DNA from: BOG-931 sp963781725
GTDB taxonomy: Bacteria > Pseudomonadota > Alphaproteobacteria > Rhizobiales > Xanthobacteraceae
Direction: 5' to 3'
DNA length: 64,000 nt
Assembly: GCA_963781725.1 (NCBI GenBank)
Contig: CAWAGV010000002.1
Location: 682,001 to 746,000 of the forward strand
The notes below the pieces were generated by a model that saw nothing but the letters and a program-made list of their open reading frames with translations, did no database searches and had not been told where the DNA came from. Position 1 is the first letter of the stretch. The number at the start of each line of letters is the position of its first letter. Below, piece after piece: positions 9,697-16,751 of this stretch. Position numbers and translations under genes: made by a program.

Positions 9697-9734
9697 ATGC
9701 CCCGGCGAGGTGCTGTCACACCTCGCCGGGGCAT
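9697..9734. terminator. Strong 16-bp perfect hairpin between xis-like gene and downstream genes
   Basis: ATGCCCCGGCGAGGTG (9697-9712) pairs perfectly with 9719-9734 around the loop CTGTCA. It lies just after the stop of the excisionase-like gene (9742) and before the next start (9658). On the leftward strand no T-run follows, so it could be an intrinsic terminator-like block, an mRNA-processing hairpin or an operator. Confidence 0.55.
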
Positions 9735-9741
9735 GTATTTC

Positions 9742-9930
9742 TCACTTGAGGTCTGTGATCGTCGGCAACTGTTCGATCCAGCGCCGCAGATCGTCATCCA
9801 GAATTAAAGTCTTTTTTCCGAGCTTACGGGCGACCAGATCTCCACGGCGGATTGCGCCGTAGAGTGTCGTCTTGCCGGTGCGTGAGACCGCGCACGCTTC
9901 TTTGACCGTATGGGCGATCGGTGTGCTCAT
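9742..9930 (-). CDS. AlpA/excisionase-like helix-turn-helix protein
   Basis: A 62-residue protein: HTVKEACAVSRTGKTTLYGA is a MerR/excisionase-type helix-turn-helix, followed by the wing-like LVARKLGKKTLILDDDLRRWI. Such proteins act as excisionases or regulators in P4-like elements. ATG 9930 was chosen because AGAGGAGAAT precedes it, and the longer form from 9987 lacks a ribosome site. It is in an operon-like row with the integrase upstream and the DUF3987 gene downstream. Confidence 0.8.
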   Translation of the reverse strand: MSTPIAHTVKEACAVSRTGKTTLYGAIRRGDLVARKLGKKTLILDDDLRRWIEQLPTITDLK

Positions 9931-10038
9931 ATTCTCCTCTGTCGCTGGCACGTTTGCGCGCCATTGCGACAGGAGATGAACGGTCACGGAACGAAAAAAT
10001 AGCGGCCCGAATTATTTCGTTCCGTTAAATCACAGAAA

Positions 10039-10665
10039 TCAGTTTGACGTGATTTTTCGCCACAAGTCGACGGGAACCGCGGTATCGTCCTTGGAACGGG
10101 CGCGCCGAATGAGCTTCCGCCCCTCTACGACCTGTCTGAGCAGCGCGTCGGCTGAGGTGGTCTTGATGTCCGGAGAGCTGCCGGGCACTTTCTTGAGCCT
10201 TTCGCACGCTTCCCGATCGGGCATTTTCCGACCAGCCTCGCGCTTGATCTTATCAACCGCGGCCACAAGTCGAGCCCGGCGAATCGGAGTCCATTTTGAA
10301 GGGGCACCGGCGCGTTTATTTTCGGCGCCAAGGCTAGACAGTTCGGGCGCCAAGACGTCAGAGAATATGTCAAGAAGGGCCCGAATATCGCGTGGGTCAG
10401 ATGGGTCGAGATTGAACGTCCAGAAAGCACCCATCAATGCTTTATCCTCTTGGCGGCAATCAAACATACCGCTCGCGGTCTCCTCTTCAGAACCATTGAA
10501 GCCGAACGCTTCGCGCGCGGTATCGGCCCAAACGGCGTCGTCCGAGAGGTCCCGCTTTCCCTCCGTATCGAGGTCAGCCTTTCGGCGGCGTTGGAAGTCG
10601 TATAAATCCCACACCTCAAGCTTCTTGCGCAGTCGAGCCGAGACCGTGTCACGCCGGCTTGTCAT
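10039..10665 (-). CDS. Hypothetical protein, element-encoded
   Basis: A 208-residue soluble protein without a match I recognise. The N-terminus is basic (MTSRRDTVSARLRKKLEVWD), the middle holds WTFNLDPSDPRDIRALLDIFSD, and the C-terminal half is lysine/arginine-rich (WTPIRRARLVAAVDKIKREA, RKLIRRARSKDD), so nucleic-acid contact is possible. It starts 9 bases after the integrase stop and is transcribed in the same direction, so it probably belongs to the mobile element. The function is unknown. Confidence 0.55.
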   Translation of the reverse strand: MTSRRDTVSARLRKKLEVWDLYDFQRRRKADLDTEGKRDLSDDAVWADTAREAFGFNGSEEETASGMFDCRQEDKALMGAFWTFNLDPSDPRDIRALLDIFSDVLAPELSSLGAENKRAGAPSKWTPIRRARLVAAVDKIKREAGRKMPDREACERLKKVPGSSPDIKTTSADALLRQVVEGRKLIRRARSKDDTAVPVDLWRKITSN

Positions 10666-10673
10666 CAGGCGCC

Positions 10674-11900
10674 TTAATTCCGATTTTTCTGAGCCGCGTG
10701 CAGCGGTATGACCGTCGTTCCCGCCCGGAGCGTATCGAGATAATCAGCCCACGCCTGCATCATCTCTACGCGCTCGGCCCAAAACTCGGCGGCGTGCATA
10801 TAGGCATTGCGGACCTCATCCTGTTCCTGGTGGGCCAATTGCCGTTCGATCGCGTCCCGGTTCCAGCGACCCATCTCATTGAGGAGCGTTGAGGCGGTCG
10901 TCCGAAATCCATGAGCAGTCACTTCGTCCTTGGTGTAACCAAGGCGGCGAAGCGCGGCGTTGAGCGTGTTCTCACTCATCGGATACCGGACCGAATTGAC
11001 CGCCGGGAATAAGAACTCGCCCTGCCCAGTGATCTTTTGGAGCTCCCGAATGAAGCTTACCGCTTGCAGCGCTAACGGCACACGGTGCGGGCGATCCATT
11101 TTCATGGTCTCGGCGGGAATGTTCCAGACGGCTAGGCCCAGATCGAACTCACGCCAGCGCGCGTGACGGATTTCGCCGGGCCGCACAAAGAGCAGCGCAG
11201 ATAGTTGGAGCGCTATTCGCGTCGTCGGGTGGCCAGCGTAACCATCAACAGCGCGGAGCAGCGCACCCACCTTCTTCGGTTCTGTAATGGCGGGGCGATG
11301 CCGCACCTTCGGCGTCGTCAGTGCGCCGCGCAGATCGAGTGAGATGTCGCGGGTGGCACGACCGGTCGCGATCGCGTAGCGGAACACCATGCCGGCGACG
11401 GTCCGCAACCGTCGAGCGCTTTCGTAACGCGCGCGCTGCTCGAACTTCCGCAGGGCGTGCAGAAGCTCAGGCGCCGTAATTTCGCCGATGGCGCGGTCTC
11501 CAAACGTCTCGAACGCCGGCTCAAGCAGCCACCGGTTCTTCTTGGTTGTCATTTCCGCCCGGCCCTCACGAGCCTGCTTGGCGAGCAGTTCCTCGGCGAC
11601 ATCGCGGAATGTGTTGCCCCCGGCGGCAGCAGCGATCTTGCCAAGCCGACGCTGCAAGCTCGGATCGGTGCCGTTGGCGATCAGTTTGCGGTTCGCATCG
11701 CGAGCCTCGCGCGCTTCCGCAAGGGTTACGGCCGGGTAAGCCCCCAACGCCAGTAGCTTCTGCTTTCCACCGAACCGATACGACAACCGCCAGAGCTTGC
11801 TGCCACTCGGGCGAACCAGCAGATGAAGTCCATTATAATCGGCGAGCTTGAAGTCGCGATCACGCGACTTCAACTGACGAATGCGGAGGTCGTTGAGCAT
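10674..11900 (-). CDS. P4-type tyrosine recombinase (integrase) with N-terminal arm-binding domain
   Basis: A 408-residue site-specific recombinase. The N-terminal DUF4102-type arm domain is clear (LNDLRIRQLKSRDRDFKLAD, GLHLLVRPSGSKLWRLSYRF, GKQKLLALGAYPAVTLAEAR), followed by a core-binding domain and the catalytic domain with VRPGEIRHARWREFD (first Arg), TAHGFRTTASTLL (His-x-x-Arg), LAHQEQDEVRNAYMHA (His and the nucleophile Tyr). All catalytic residues are present. ATG 11900 gives the normal family N-terminus. The frame is open to 11996 but those residues look non-coding. It lies beside tRNA-Leu, the usual target of this class. Confidence 0.93.
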   Translation of the reverse strand: MLNDLRIRQLKSRDRDFKLADYNGLHLLVRPSGSKLWRLSYRFGGKQKLLALGAYPAVTLAEAREARDANRKLIANGTDPSLQRRLGKIAAAAGGNTFRDVAEELLAKQAREGRAEMTTKKNRWLLEPAFETFGDRAIGEITAPELLHALRKFEQRARYESARRLRTVAGMVFRYAIATGRATRDISLDLRGALTTPKVRHRPAITEPKKVGALLRAVDGYAGHPTTRIALQLSALLFVRPGEIRHARWREFDLGLAVWNIPAETMKMDRPHRVPLALQAVSFIRELQKITGQGEFLFPAVNSVRYPMSENTLNAALRRLGYTKDEVTAHGFRTTASTLLNEMGRWNRDAIERQLAHQEQDEVRNAYMHAAEFWAERVEMMQAWADYLDTLRAGTTVIPLHAAQKNRN

Positions 11901-11940
11901 GTGTTGGTACCGGCTTGCGATACCAACACCGATACCAACA
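11901..11940. promoter_or_regulatory. Repeated 9-12 bp motifs just upstream of the integrase
   Basis: GTGTTGGTA at 11901-11909 is inverted at 11921-11929 (TACCAACAC), and the latter is part of a direct repeat CGATACCAACA at 11918-11928 and 11930-11940. Three copies of TACCAACA within 40 bases abut the integrase start codon. Arm-type integrase/excisionase binding sites or an autoregulatory operator are the likely explanation, by analogy with other integrases. Confidence 0.6.
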
Positions 11941-12060
11941 GATTTTCCGCTTGCCAACGATCGACCACGATCGTGCACAACATTGAGCGGACTCAAGTCA
12001 TTGAAACTTTTGAGAGATTGATCAGTCGCGAACTGCAGCGAACAAACGCGAACATGCAGG

Positions 12061-12145
12061 TGGTGCCCGTGGAGGGAATCGAACCCCCATGCCTTGCGGC
12101 GCGCGATTTTAAGTCGCGTGCGTCTACCAGTTCCGCCACACGGGC
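12061..12145 (-). tRNA. tRNA-Leu(UAA)
   Basis: The minus strand begins GCCCGTGTGGCGGAACTGG with GGTAGACGC in the D region. The anticodon stem CGCGA/TCGCG closes the loop CTTAAAA with anticodon TAA. It has the long variable arm expected for tRNA-Leu, the GGTTCGATTCC T-arm, and an encoded CCA. The 3' end faces the integrase gene, so this is the likely attachment site. Confidence 0.95.
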
Positions 12146-12279
12146 ATGGCCCTTTCTATATCGCCGGCAAGTGGTTACGTCCATCCAAGCGCGCCGTATT
12201 GCGCCTTGTTTCCGCCTTTCAGGCTCGGCAAATTCTGCCGAACTGATTGGCACGTACCAAAGCATTGACAGGCAGAGAG

Positions 12280-12825
12280 ATGGACCAGGCAATGGCCCGA
12301 AGGATGACGTGGGTGGACCGGCTCCGCACCGACCGCGCGTCGGCGGCGGCGCTCGCCATCTTCCTGATCAGCACCGCGACCATCCTCGGCGCATGGTTTT
12401 TCGAGTTCGTCCTCAAGTATCCGCCCTGCGAACTGTGCCTTGAGGAACGCCTGCCCTACCATATCGTCATTCCGCTATCGCTGCTGCTGACGATCGCCGC
12501 CCTGGCCCAGGCGCCGCGGAAAATCCTCACCGTCGGCTTCGTCGCGGTGATTGTCGTGGTGCTGTGCGGCGCCGCGCTCGGGACCTATCACGCCGGCGTC
12601 GAGTGGCATTTCTGGGCTGGCCCGACGGCCTGTACCGGCTCGCTGAACAATCTCAATAGCGGCGGCTCGATCCTCAACCAGCTCCAGTCGATCAATGTCG
12701 TGCGCTGTGACGAGGCGGCGTGGCGCTTTCTCGGAATTTCGCTTGCCGGATACAACGTGCTCATCAGCCTGGCGATAGCGGCGGTGGCATTGTACGGCAT
12801 GATGATGAGCCGCAACGCGCGCTAG
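12280..12825 (+). CDS. dsbB: Disulfide bond formation protein B-like membrane oxidoreductase
   Basis: A 181-residue inner-membrane protein with four hydrophobic segments (AALAIFLISTATILGAWFF; YHIVIPLSLLLTIAALA; ILTVGFVAVIVVVLCG; VLISLAIAAVALYGM). The CELC pair after the first segment and a second pair of periplasmic cysteines (CTGS... and VVRCDEA) are the redox cysteines of DsbB, which passes electrons from DsbA to quinone. The PCELCLEERLPYH region fits the family's CxxCxxxR motif. ATG 12280 follows GGCAGAGAG. A frame-open TTG at 12247 is less likely. Confidence 0.85.
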   Translation: MDQAMARRMTWVDRLRTDRASAAALAIFLISTATILGAWFFEFVLKYPPCELCLEERLPYHIVIPLSLLLTIAALAQAPRKILTVGFVAVIVVVLCGAALGTYHAGVEWHFWAGPTACTGSLNNLNSGGSILNQLQSINVVRCDEAAWRFLGISLAGYNVLISLAIAAVALYGMMMSRNAR

Positions 12826-13004
12826 CTGTCGGCCTTATTTGTTGTGCCGCGCATGCAACGATGACGTTGCTATGACGCCACGTGTGACGTCAATTGCCGA
12901 CGCGCGCGTATCACCGATCCGTTGCACCGGCCAAACGCCGCATTGCTAATATCCGGATGGCGTGTGTACGCTGTTTTCAAGATTAGCCACGAATGGAGAG
13001 TTTC

Positions 13005-13406
13005 ATGAGCATTTTTGGAACCATCATGTCGGCGATCTTCAAGCATGCCAACGCCGCTCCCTCGGCGCAGCCAGCGGCGCCCGCGGCGCCCGCGGCGCCG
13101 TCAGCGCCGGGCCAGTCGTCGGCCAGCGCCGCGCCGGCGGCGCCAGGCGCATCGGTCGATGTCGGAGCTATCCTGACGAAGCTGGCGGCGCAAAACAAAG
13201 AGAAGCTCGACTGGCAGCACTCGATCGTCGACCTGATGAAGCTCCTTAATCTCAACTCGAGCCTCGCTGCGCGTAAGGCGCTCGCGACCGAGTTGCACTA
13301 CACCGGCAACGAGAACGACACCGCAACGATGAACGTCTGGCTGATCAAGCAGGTGATGCAGAAACTCGCCGAGAACGGCGGCAAGCTGCCGCCCGGATTG
13401 CAATAG
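13005..13406 (+). CDS. DUF3597 family protein
   Basis: A 133-residue protein beginning MSIFGTIMSAIFKH, followed by a long low-complexity Ala/Pro linker (residues about 15-50). A conserved C-terminal domain follows (VDVGAILTKLAAQ, LDWQHSIVDLMKLLNLNSS, ARKALATELHYTG). This layout is typical of DUF3597, a small protein family of unknown function that resembles LysM-free periplasmic or cytoplasmic stress proteins. ATG 13005 follows GAGAG. It stands alone between dsbB and a convergent ModE-like gene. Confidence 0.8.
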   Translation: MSIFGTIMSAIFKHANAAPSAQPAAPAAPAAPSAPGQSSASAAPAAPGASVDVGAILTKLAAQNKEKLDWQHSIVDLMKLLNLNSSLAARKALATELHYTGNENDTATMNVWLIKQVMQKLAENGGKLPPGLQ

Positions 13407-13445
13407 ACGGAATAGAACGAACCGGCATTGCGCTTGGCCAGCCGG

Positions 13446-13847
13446 CTAGCCGCCCGCATGCGCCTTGATCGAGGTCTTCAGCTTTTTCTGCGGACGGGCG
13501 CTCTGCATGCGCAACGATGATTCGAGCCCACGCAGTTGGGTCTCGGCCGCCTTTGCCGCCCGCAATTCGACCGAGCGGTATTTCGCGATCAGTTCACGGC
13601 CGAACGGGGTCAGGGCCGCGCCGCCGCCCTGCACGCCGCCGGGCTGCGTCGTCACCACGGGTTCGCGAAAGCAGCGGTTGAGATCGTCGACCAGAAGCCA
13701 TGCGCGCCGGTAGGACATATCGAGCGCACGGCCGGCCTTGGAGATCGAACCGGTCTTGCCGATGGTTTCGAGCAATCTGATCTTGCCGGGGCCGAGCGCG
13801 CGGTCCGCGCCGAAATCGATCCGCACCGTCAGCCGGACGTCACCCAT
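13446..13847 (-). CDS. ModE N-terminal-type winged-helix regulator
   Basis: A 133-residue LysR/ModE-type DNA-binding domain: LGPGKIRLLETIGKTGSIS, AGRALDMSYRRAWLLVDDLN and TTQPGGVQGGGAALTPFGRE are the ModE helix-turn-helix and wing signature. The molybdate-binding MOP (TOBE) domain of full-length ModE is missing, and a short basic tail (PQKKLKTSIKAHAGG) follows instead. Single-domain forms are known and usually act on molybdate uptake or molybdoenzyme genes. The start at 13847 follows GAAGGAAG. No mod transport genes are next to it, although a molybdopterin enzyme gene lies at 26914. Confidence 0.85.
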   Translation of the reverse strand: MGDVRLTVRIDFGADRALGPGKIRLLETIGKTGSISKAGRALDMSYRRAWLLVDDLNRCFREPVVTTQPGGVQGGGAALTPFGRELIAKYRSVELRAAKAAETQLRGLESSLRMQSARPQKKLKTSIKAHAGG

Positions 13848-13963
13848 CACGCTTCCTTCGGGCGCTCGCCTTGTCGGGGCCCTCGCCGGGTTATACCCTG
13901 TCGTCTCTGTATTGACATGACTTTGGCTTAGGCGTTCCGGCATTCGCCGCAGGGAGAGCAAAA

Positions 13964-14299
13964 ATGGGTTTATTTGACAGTCTGAAAGGCGCGCTGGAGT
14001 CGGAAGCGCTGCCGGCCATGCTCAACACGGTGCTAGCGCAGACGCAATATCACGATCTGCCGGGCCTTATCGCCGCGCTGGAAAAAGGCGGACTCGGACC
14101 GCAGGTCCAGTCGTGGCTCGGCAACGGCCAGAACATGCCGATCACCGCGGACCAATTGAAAGCCGTTCTCGGCAACGCGCAGGTTCAGGACTTTGCCCGC
14201 CACATGGGACTTCCTGTCGATCAGGTCCTGCAACTGATGGCGCAGTATCTTCCGGAGATTATCGACAAGGCGAGCCCGAACGGCGTGCTGCAAAAATAA
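13964..14299 (+). CDS. YidB-like (DUF937) small protein
   Basis: A 111-residue protein with the family pattern MGLFDSLKGALESEALPAM, GGLGPQVQSWLGNGQNMPIT, LKAVLGNAQVQDFARHMGL and LPEIIDKASPNGVL. YidB/DUF937 proteins are of unknown function. AGGGAGAGC precedes the ATG. It is divergent from the ModE-like gene and 76 bases upstream of the PsiF-like gene, with which it could be co-transcribed. Confidence 0.85.
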   Translation: MGLFDSLKGALESEALPAMLNTVLAQTQYHDLPGLIAALEKGGLGPQVQSWLGNGQNMPITADQLKAVLGNAQVQDFARHMGLPVDQVLQLMAQYLPEIIDKASPNGVLQK

Positions 14300-14375
14300 G
14301 TTCGTAAAGTCGTGAGTGTTTGGGGGCTGTGCCGGATTGAACTGAACAGCAAACACAATTGATGAGGAGAGACAT

Positions 14376-14651
14376 ATGAAGACGATTGCACTCGTTGCCG
14401 CTTCGCTCCTGATAGCCACCGCCGCGATGGCGCAAGCGCCGGCGCCTGCACCGGCCGCTGCTGCGGCAACCGGGCCCGCCGATGCCGCAGGCGCCAGCTG
14501 CCAGGCGACGATCGGACCGAAGAACTTGCACGGCGCCGCACTCACCAGCACGACCAAGAAGTGCTGCACCGATGCCGCGACCGCCGCAAAACTGCATGGC
14601 GCGGCGCAGGCCAGCTTCGTCAAGAAGTGCATTTCCGACGTCAAAGGCTGA
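14376..14651 (+). CDS. Small secreted PsiF-like protein
   Basis: A 91-residue protein with a clear signal peptide (MKTIALVAASLLIATAAMAQ) and a short Ala/Pro linker. The mature part holds two imperfect repeats, each with a cysteine and a LHGAA block (NLHGAALTSTTKKCC and KLHGAAQASFVKKCISD), resembling the phosphate-starvation protein PsiF. The function is unknown. A GAGGAGAG ribosome site precedes the ATG, and a good terminator follows at 14672-14705. Confidence 0.7.
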   Translation: MKTIALVAASLLIATAAMAQAPAPAPAAAAATGPADAAGASCQATIGPKNLHGAALTSTTKKCCTDAATAAKLHGAAQASFVKKCISDVKG

Positions 14652-14671
14652 GCGCACCGCGCGCCAGGGAA

Positions 14672-14705
14672 CGCCGGCGTCCTGTACGCCGGCGGTCTAT
14701 TCTTT
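14672..14705 (+). terminator. Rho-independent terminator after the PsiF-like gene
   Basis: Nine perfect base pairs (CGCCGGCGT, 14672-14680, with ACGCCGGCG, 14686-14694) around CCTGT, followed by the T-rich tail GTCTATTCTTT. It closes the rightward YidB-PsiF unit just before the convergent tRNA-Val. Confidence 0.8.
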
Positions 14706-14721
14706 GCGACTTAAAGGGAGA

Positions 14722-14796
14722 TGGTGCGCGGTAGAGGGATCGAACCTCTGACCCCTTCCATGTCAAGGAAGTGCTCTTCCGCTGAGCTAACCGCGC
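14722..14796 (-). tRNA. tRNA-Val(GAC)
   Basis: The minus strand begins GCGCGGTTAGCTCAGCGG. The anticodon stem CTTCC/GGAAG encloses TTGACAT with anticodon GAC. It has a normal GGTTCGATCCC T-arm and a 7-bp acceptor stem ending A-CCA at 14722. Confidence 0.95.
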
Positions 14797-14876
14797 ATTT
14801 TGGGCCGTCAGGAGCGAGGGTTTAGCGTTGCGCCGCCTGCGGGGTCAAGCCCGGCGGGCGGCGCTGCTTAATAGGC

Positions 14877-15665
14877 CTAATAGGTGGCCCGGCCGCCGGA
14901 GATGTCGAACACCGCGCCGGTCGAGAACGAACAATCCTCCGATGCCAGCCACGCGATCATCGCCGCCAGCTCCTCGACCAGCACGAAGCGGTTCATCGGG
15001 ATCTTCGACAGCATGTAATCGATGTGTTGCTGCGTCATCTGGCCGAACATTTCGGTCTTGGCGGCGGCTGGCGTGATGGCGTTGACCAGAATGCCCTTGG
15101 CCGCAAGCTCCTTCGCCAGCGATTTTGTCAGGCCGATCAGCCCGGCCTTCGACGCCGAATAATGCGAGGCGTTCGGGTTGCCTTCCTTGCCGGCGATGGA
15201 GGCGATGTTGACGATCCGCCCGTAGCCCGCCTCGATCATGTACGGCACGATGACGTGAGAGGTCAGATACGGCGCGACCAGATTGACCTCGACCACGCGC
15301 CGCCAGACGTCCGGCTTGAGCTCCCAGGTCGGCGCGTTGCCGCCGGTGATGCCGGCATTGTTGACCAGGATATCTATCTTGCCGGCCTCGCCGATCAGCG
15401 CTTTGGCGGCGTTGCGGACACTTGCCTCGTCGGTCAGTTCGACAACAGCGGTATGAACTCGTCCACTCTTTGCAAGTTCGCTGGAAGCCTTAAGTTCGCT
15501 GGAAGCCTTAAGTTCGCTGGAAGCCTTGGCGAGCGCATCCGCGTCGATGTCCCACAAGGCAACGGCCGCGCCTGAAGCAAGCATCCGCTGCGCGGCGGCA
15601 AAGCCGATGCCGCGCGCGCCGCCGGTGACGACGGCGGTGCGCCCTTTGAGGTCGATCGTGTTCAT
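14877..15665 (-). CDS. Short-chain dehydrogenase/reductase
   Basis: A 262-residue classical SDR. It has the cofactor motif GGARGIGFAAA near residue 15, an acidic residue after strand 2 (ALWDIDAD, suggesting NAD preference), NNAGITG, catalytic Ser in NIASIAGKEG, and YSASK with the Tyr/Lys pair. Oxidation or reduction of a beta-hydroxy/keto acyl substrate is likely. It is the last gene of the leftward liv-BKACE train. Odd feature: residues about 50-67 consist of three perfect KASSEL repeats, encoded by three identical 18-base units, lying between strand 2 and the next helix. ATG 15665 was chosen over an upstream GTG at 15674. Confidence 0.9.
   Translation of the reverse strand: MNTIDLKGRTAVVTGGARGIGFAAAQRMLASGAAVALWDIDADALAKASSELKASSELKASSELAKSGRVHTAVVELTDEASVRNAAKALIGEAGKIDILVNNAGITGGNAPTWELKPDVWRRVVEVNLVAPYLTSHVIVPYMIEAGYGRIVNIASIAGKEGNPNASHYSASKAGLIGLTKSLAKELAAKGILVNAITPAAAKTEMFGQMTQQHIDYMLSKIPMNRFVLVEELAAMIAWLASEDCSFSTGAVFDISGGRATY
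15474..15527 (-). repeat. Three perfect 18-bp tandem repeats inside the SDR gene
   Basis: The unit AAGTTCGCTGGAAGCCTT occurs at 15474-15491, 15492-15509 and 15510-15527 without a mismatch. It is in frame (6 codons, KASSEL), so copy-number change by slippage would keep the reading frame. Confidence 0.95.
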
Positions 15666-15680
15666 GCGAGACACCTACAC

Positions 15681-15768
15681 CCGCTCGTCCCCGCGAAATC
15701 GGGGACCCAGCAACACACCAGCCAACGCAACGATCCACCTGGATTCCCGCTTGCGCGGGAATGAGCGG
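15681..15768. repeat. Dispersed two-hairpin palindromic repeat, copy 1
   Basis: CCGCTCGTCCCCGCG... at one end and ...GCGCGGGAATGAGCGG at the other frame two hairpins (TCCCCGCG/CGGGGA type and GGATTCCCGC/GCGGGAAT type). A second copy with the same architecture lies in the opposite orientation at 62553-62644. It separates the SDR start from the BKACE stop. Confidence 0.8.
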
Positions 15769-15778
15769 AAACGGTCAC

Positions 15779-16705
15779 TCAGAATTTAACCCGGTCGCCG
15801 CCTTTGAGGCCGAGCATCTGGCGCGCTTCGGACGGCGTCGCGATCTCGTGGCCAAGATCCTCGACGATACGGCGGATCTTCGTCACCTGCTCGGCGTTGC
15901 TCGAAGCGAGCTTGCCCGGGCCGATGTAGAGCGAGTCTTCGAGACCGACCCGGACGTTGCCGCCCATCATCGCCGCAGCGGTGCAGAAGTTCATTTGATG
16001 CCGGCCGCCGGCCAGCACCGACCACAAGTAATCCTTGCCGAACAGCTTGTCGGCGGTGCGCTTCATGAAGAACAGATTATCGAGGTCGGGGCCAATGCCG
16101 CCGAGAATCCCAAAGATGAGCTGCAGGAAGATCGGCGGCTTGAACATGCCGCGATCGACCAGATGCGCAAGGTTATAAAGGTGCCCGGTGTCGTAGCACT
16201 CATGCTCGAACTTTACGTTGTGGCCTTTGCCGAGCGTGTCGTAGACCTTCTCGATATCGCGAAACGTGTTGGGAAAGATGTAGGCGTCAGAATTCGTGAG
16301 GTAGCTTTCCTCCCAATCGTACTTCCAGGTCTTGTAGCGCTTGGCCATCGGATAAAGCGCGAAGTTCATCGAGCCCATATTCATCGAGCACATTTCCGGC
16401 GACAGCGTATTTGCCGCCGAGATGCGCTGATCGACGGTCATGGTGACGGCGCCGCCGGTGGTGATGTTCACAACCGCATCGGTCGCCTGCTTGATGCGCG
16501 GCAGGAACTGCATGAACACCGACGCCTCGGACGACGGCCGGCCGTCTTTAGGGTCGCGGGCGTGCAGATGCAAGATCGCGGCGCCGGCCTTGGCGGCATC
16601 GATCGCCTGTGTCGCGATCTGATCCGGCGTGATCGGCAACGCGTCCGACATGGTCGGCGTGTGGATCGAGCCGGTGATCGCGCAACTGATGATGATTTTC
16701 GCCAT
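15779..16705 (-). CDS. BKACE-family beta-keto acid cleavage enzyme
   Basis: A 308-residue TIM-barrel enzyme of the former DUF849 group, whose founding member Kce cleaves 3-keto-5-aminohexanoate with acetyl-CoA. Key blocks are ISCAITGSIHTPTMS, AAILHLHARDPKDGRPS (metal-binding His pair), VNITTGGA, VKFEHECYDTGHL and NVRVGLEDSLYIGPGKLA. The family converts varied beta-keto acids into acetoacetate plus a CoA ester, so the true substrate is open. ATG 16705 follows AGGGAGAAA. The gene lies 46 bases after livM and is followed by an SDR, which suggests that the imported compound is oxidised and then cleaved. Confidence 0.88.
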   Translation of the reverse strand: MAKIIISCAITGSIHTPTMSDALPITPDQIATQAIDAAKAGAAILHLHARDPKDGRPSSEASVFMQFLPRIKQATDAVVNITTGGAVTMTVDQRISAANTLSPEMCSMNMGSMNFALYPMAKRYKTWKYDWEESYLTNSDAYIFPNTFRDIEKVYDTLGKGHNVKFEHECYDTGHLYNLAHLVDRGMFKPPIFLQLIFGILGGIGPDLDNLFFMKRTADKLFGKDYLWSVLAGGRHQMNFCTAAAMMGGNVRVGLEDSLYIGPGKLASSNAEQVTKIRRIVEDLGHEIATPSEARQMLGLKGGDRVKF

Positions 16706-16751
16706 TGGTCCGTTTCTCCCTACTCGGCTTGTACCGGCCTGCCGGCCGCTT

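Noticed and set aside
11933..11940. CRISPR-like array upstream of the integrase
   Set aside because: The repeated boxes are only 8-12 bases with no regular spacers and no cas genes are present in the window.
13446..13847. Full ModE molybdate regulator
   Set aside because: Only the DNA-binding domain is present; without the molybdate-binding domain or nearby mod genes, molybdate control cannot be claimed.
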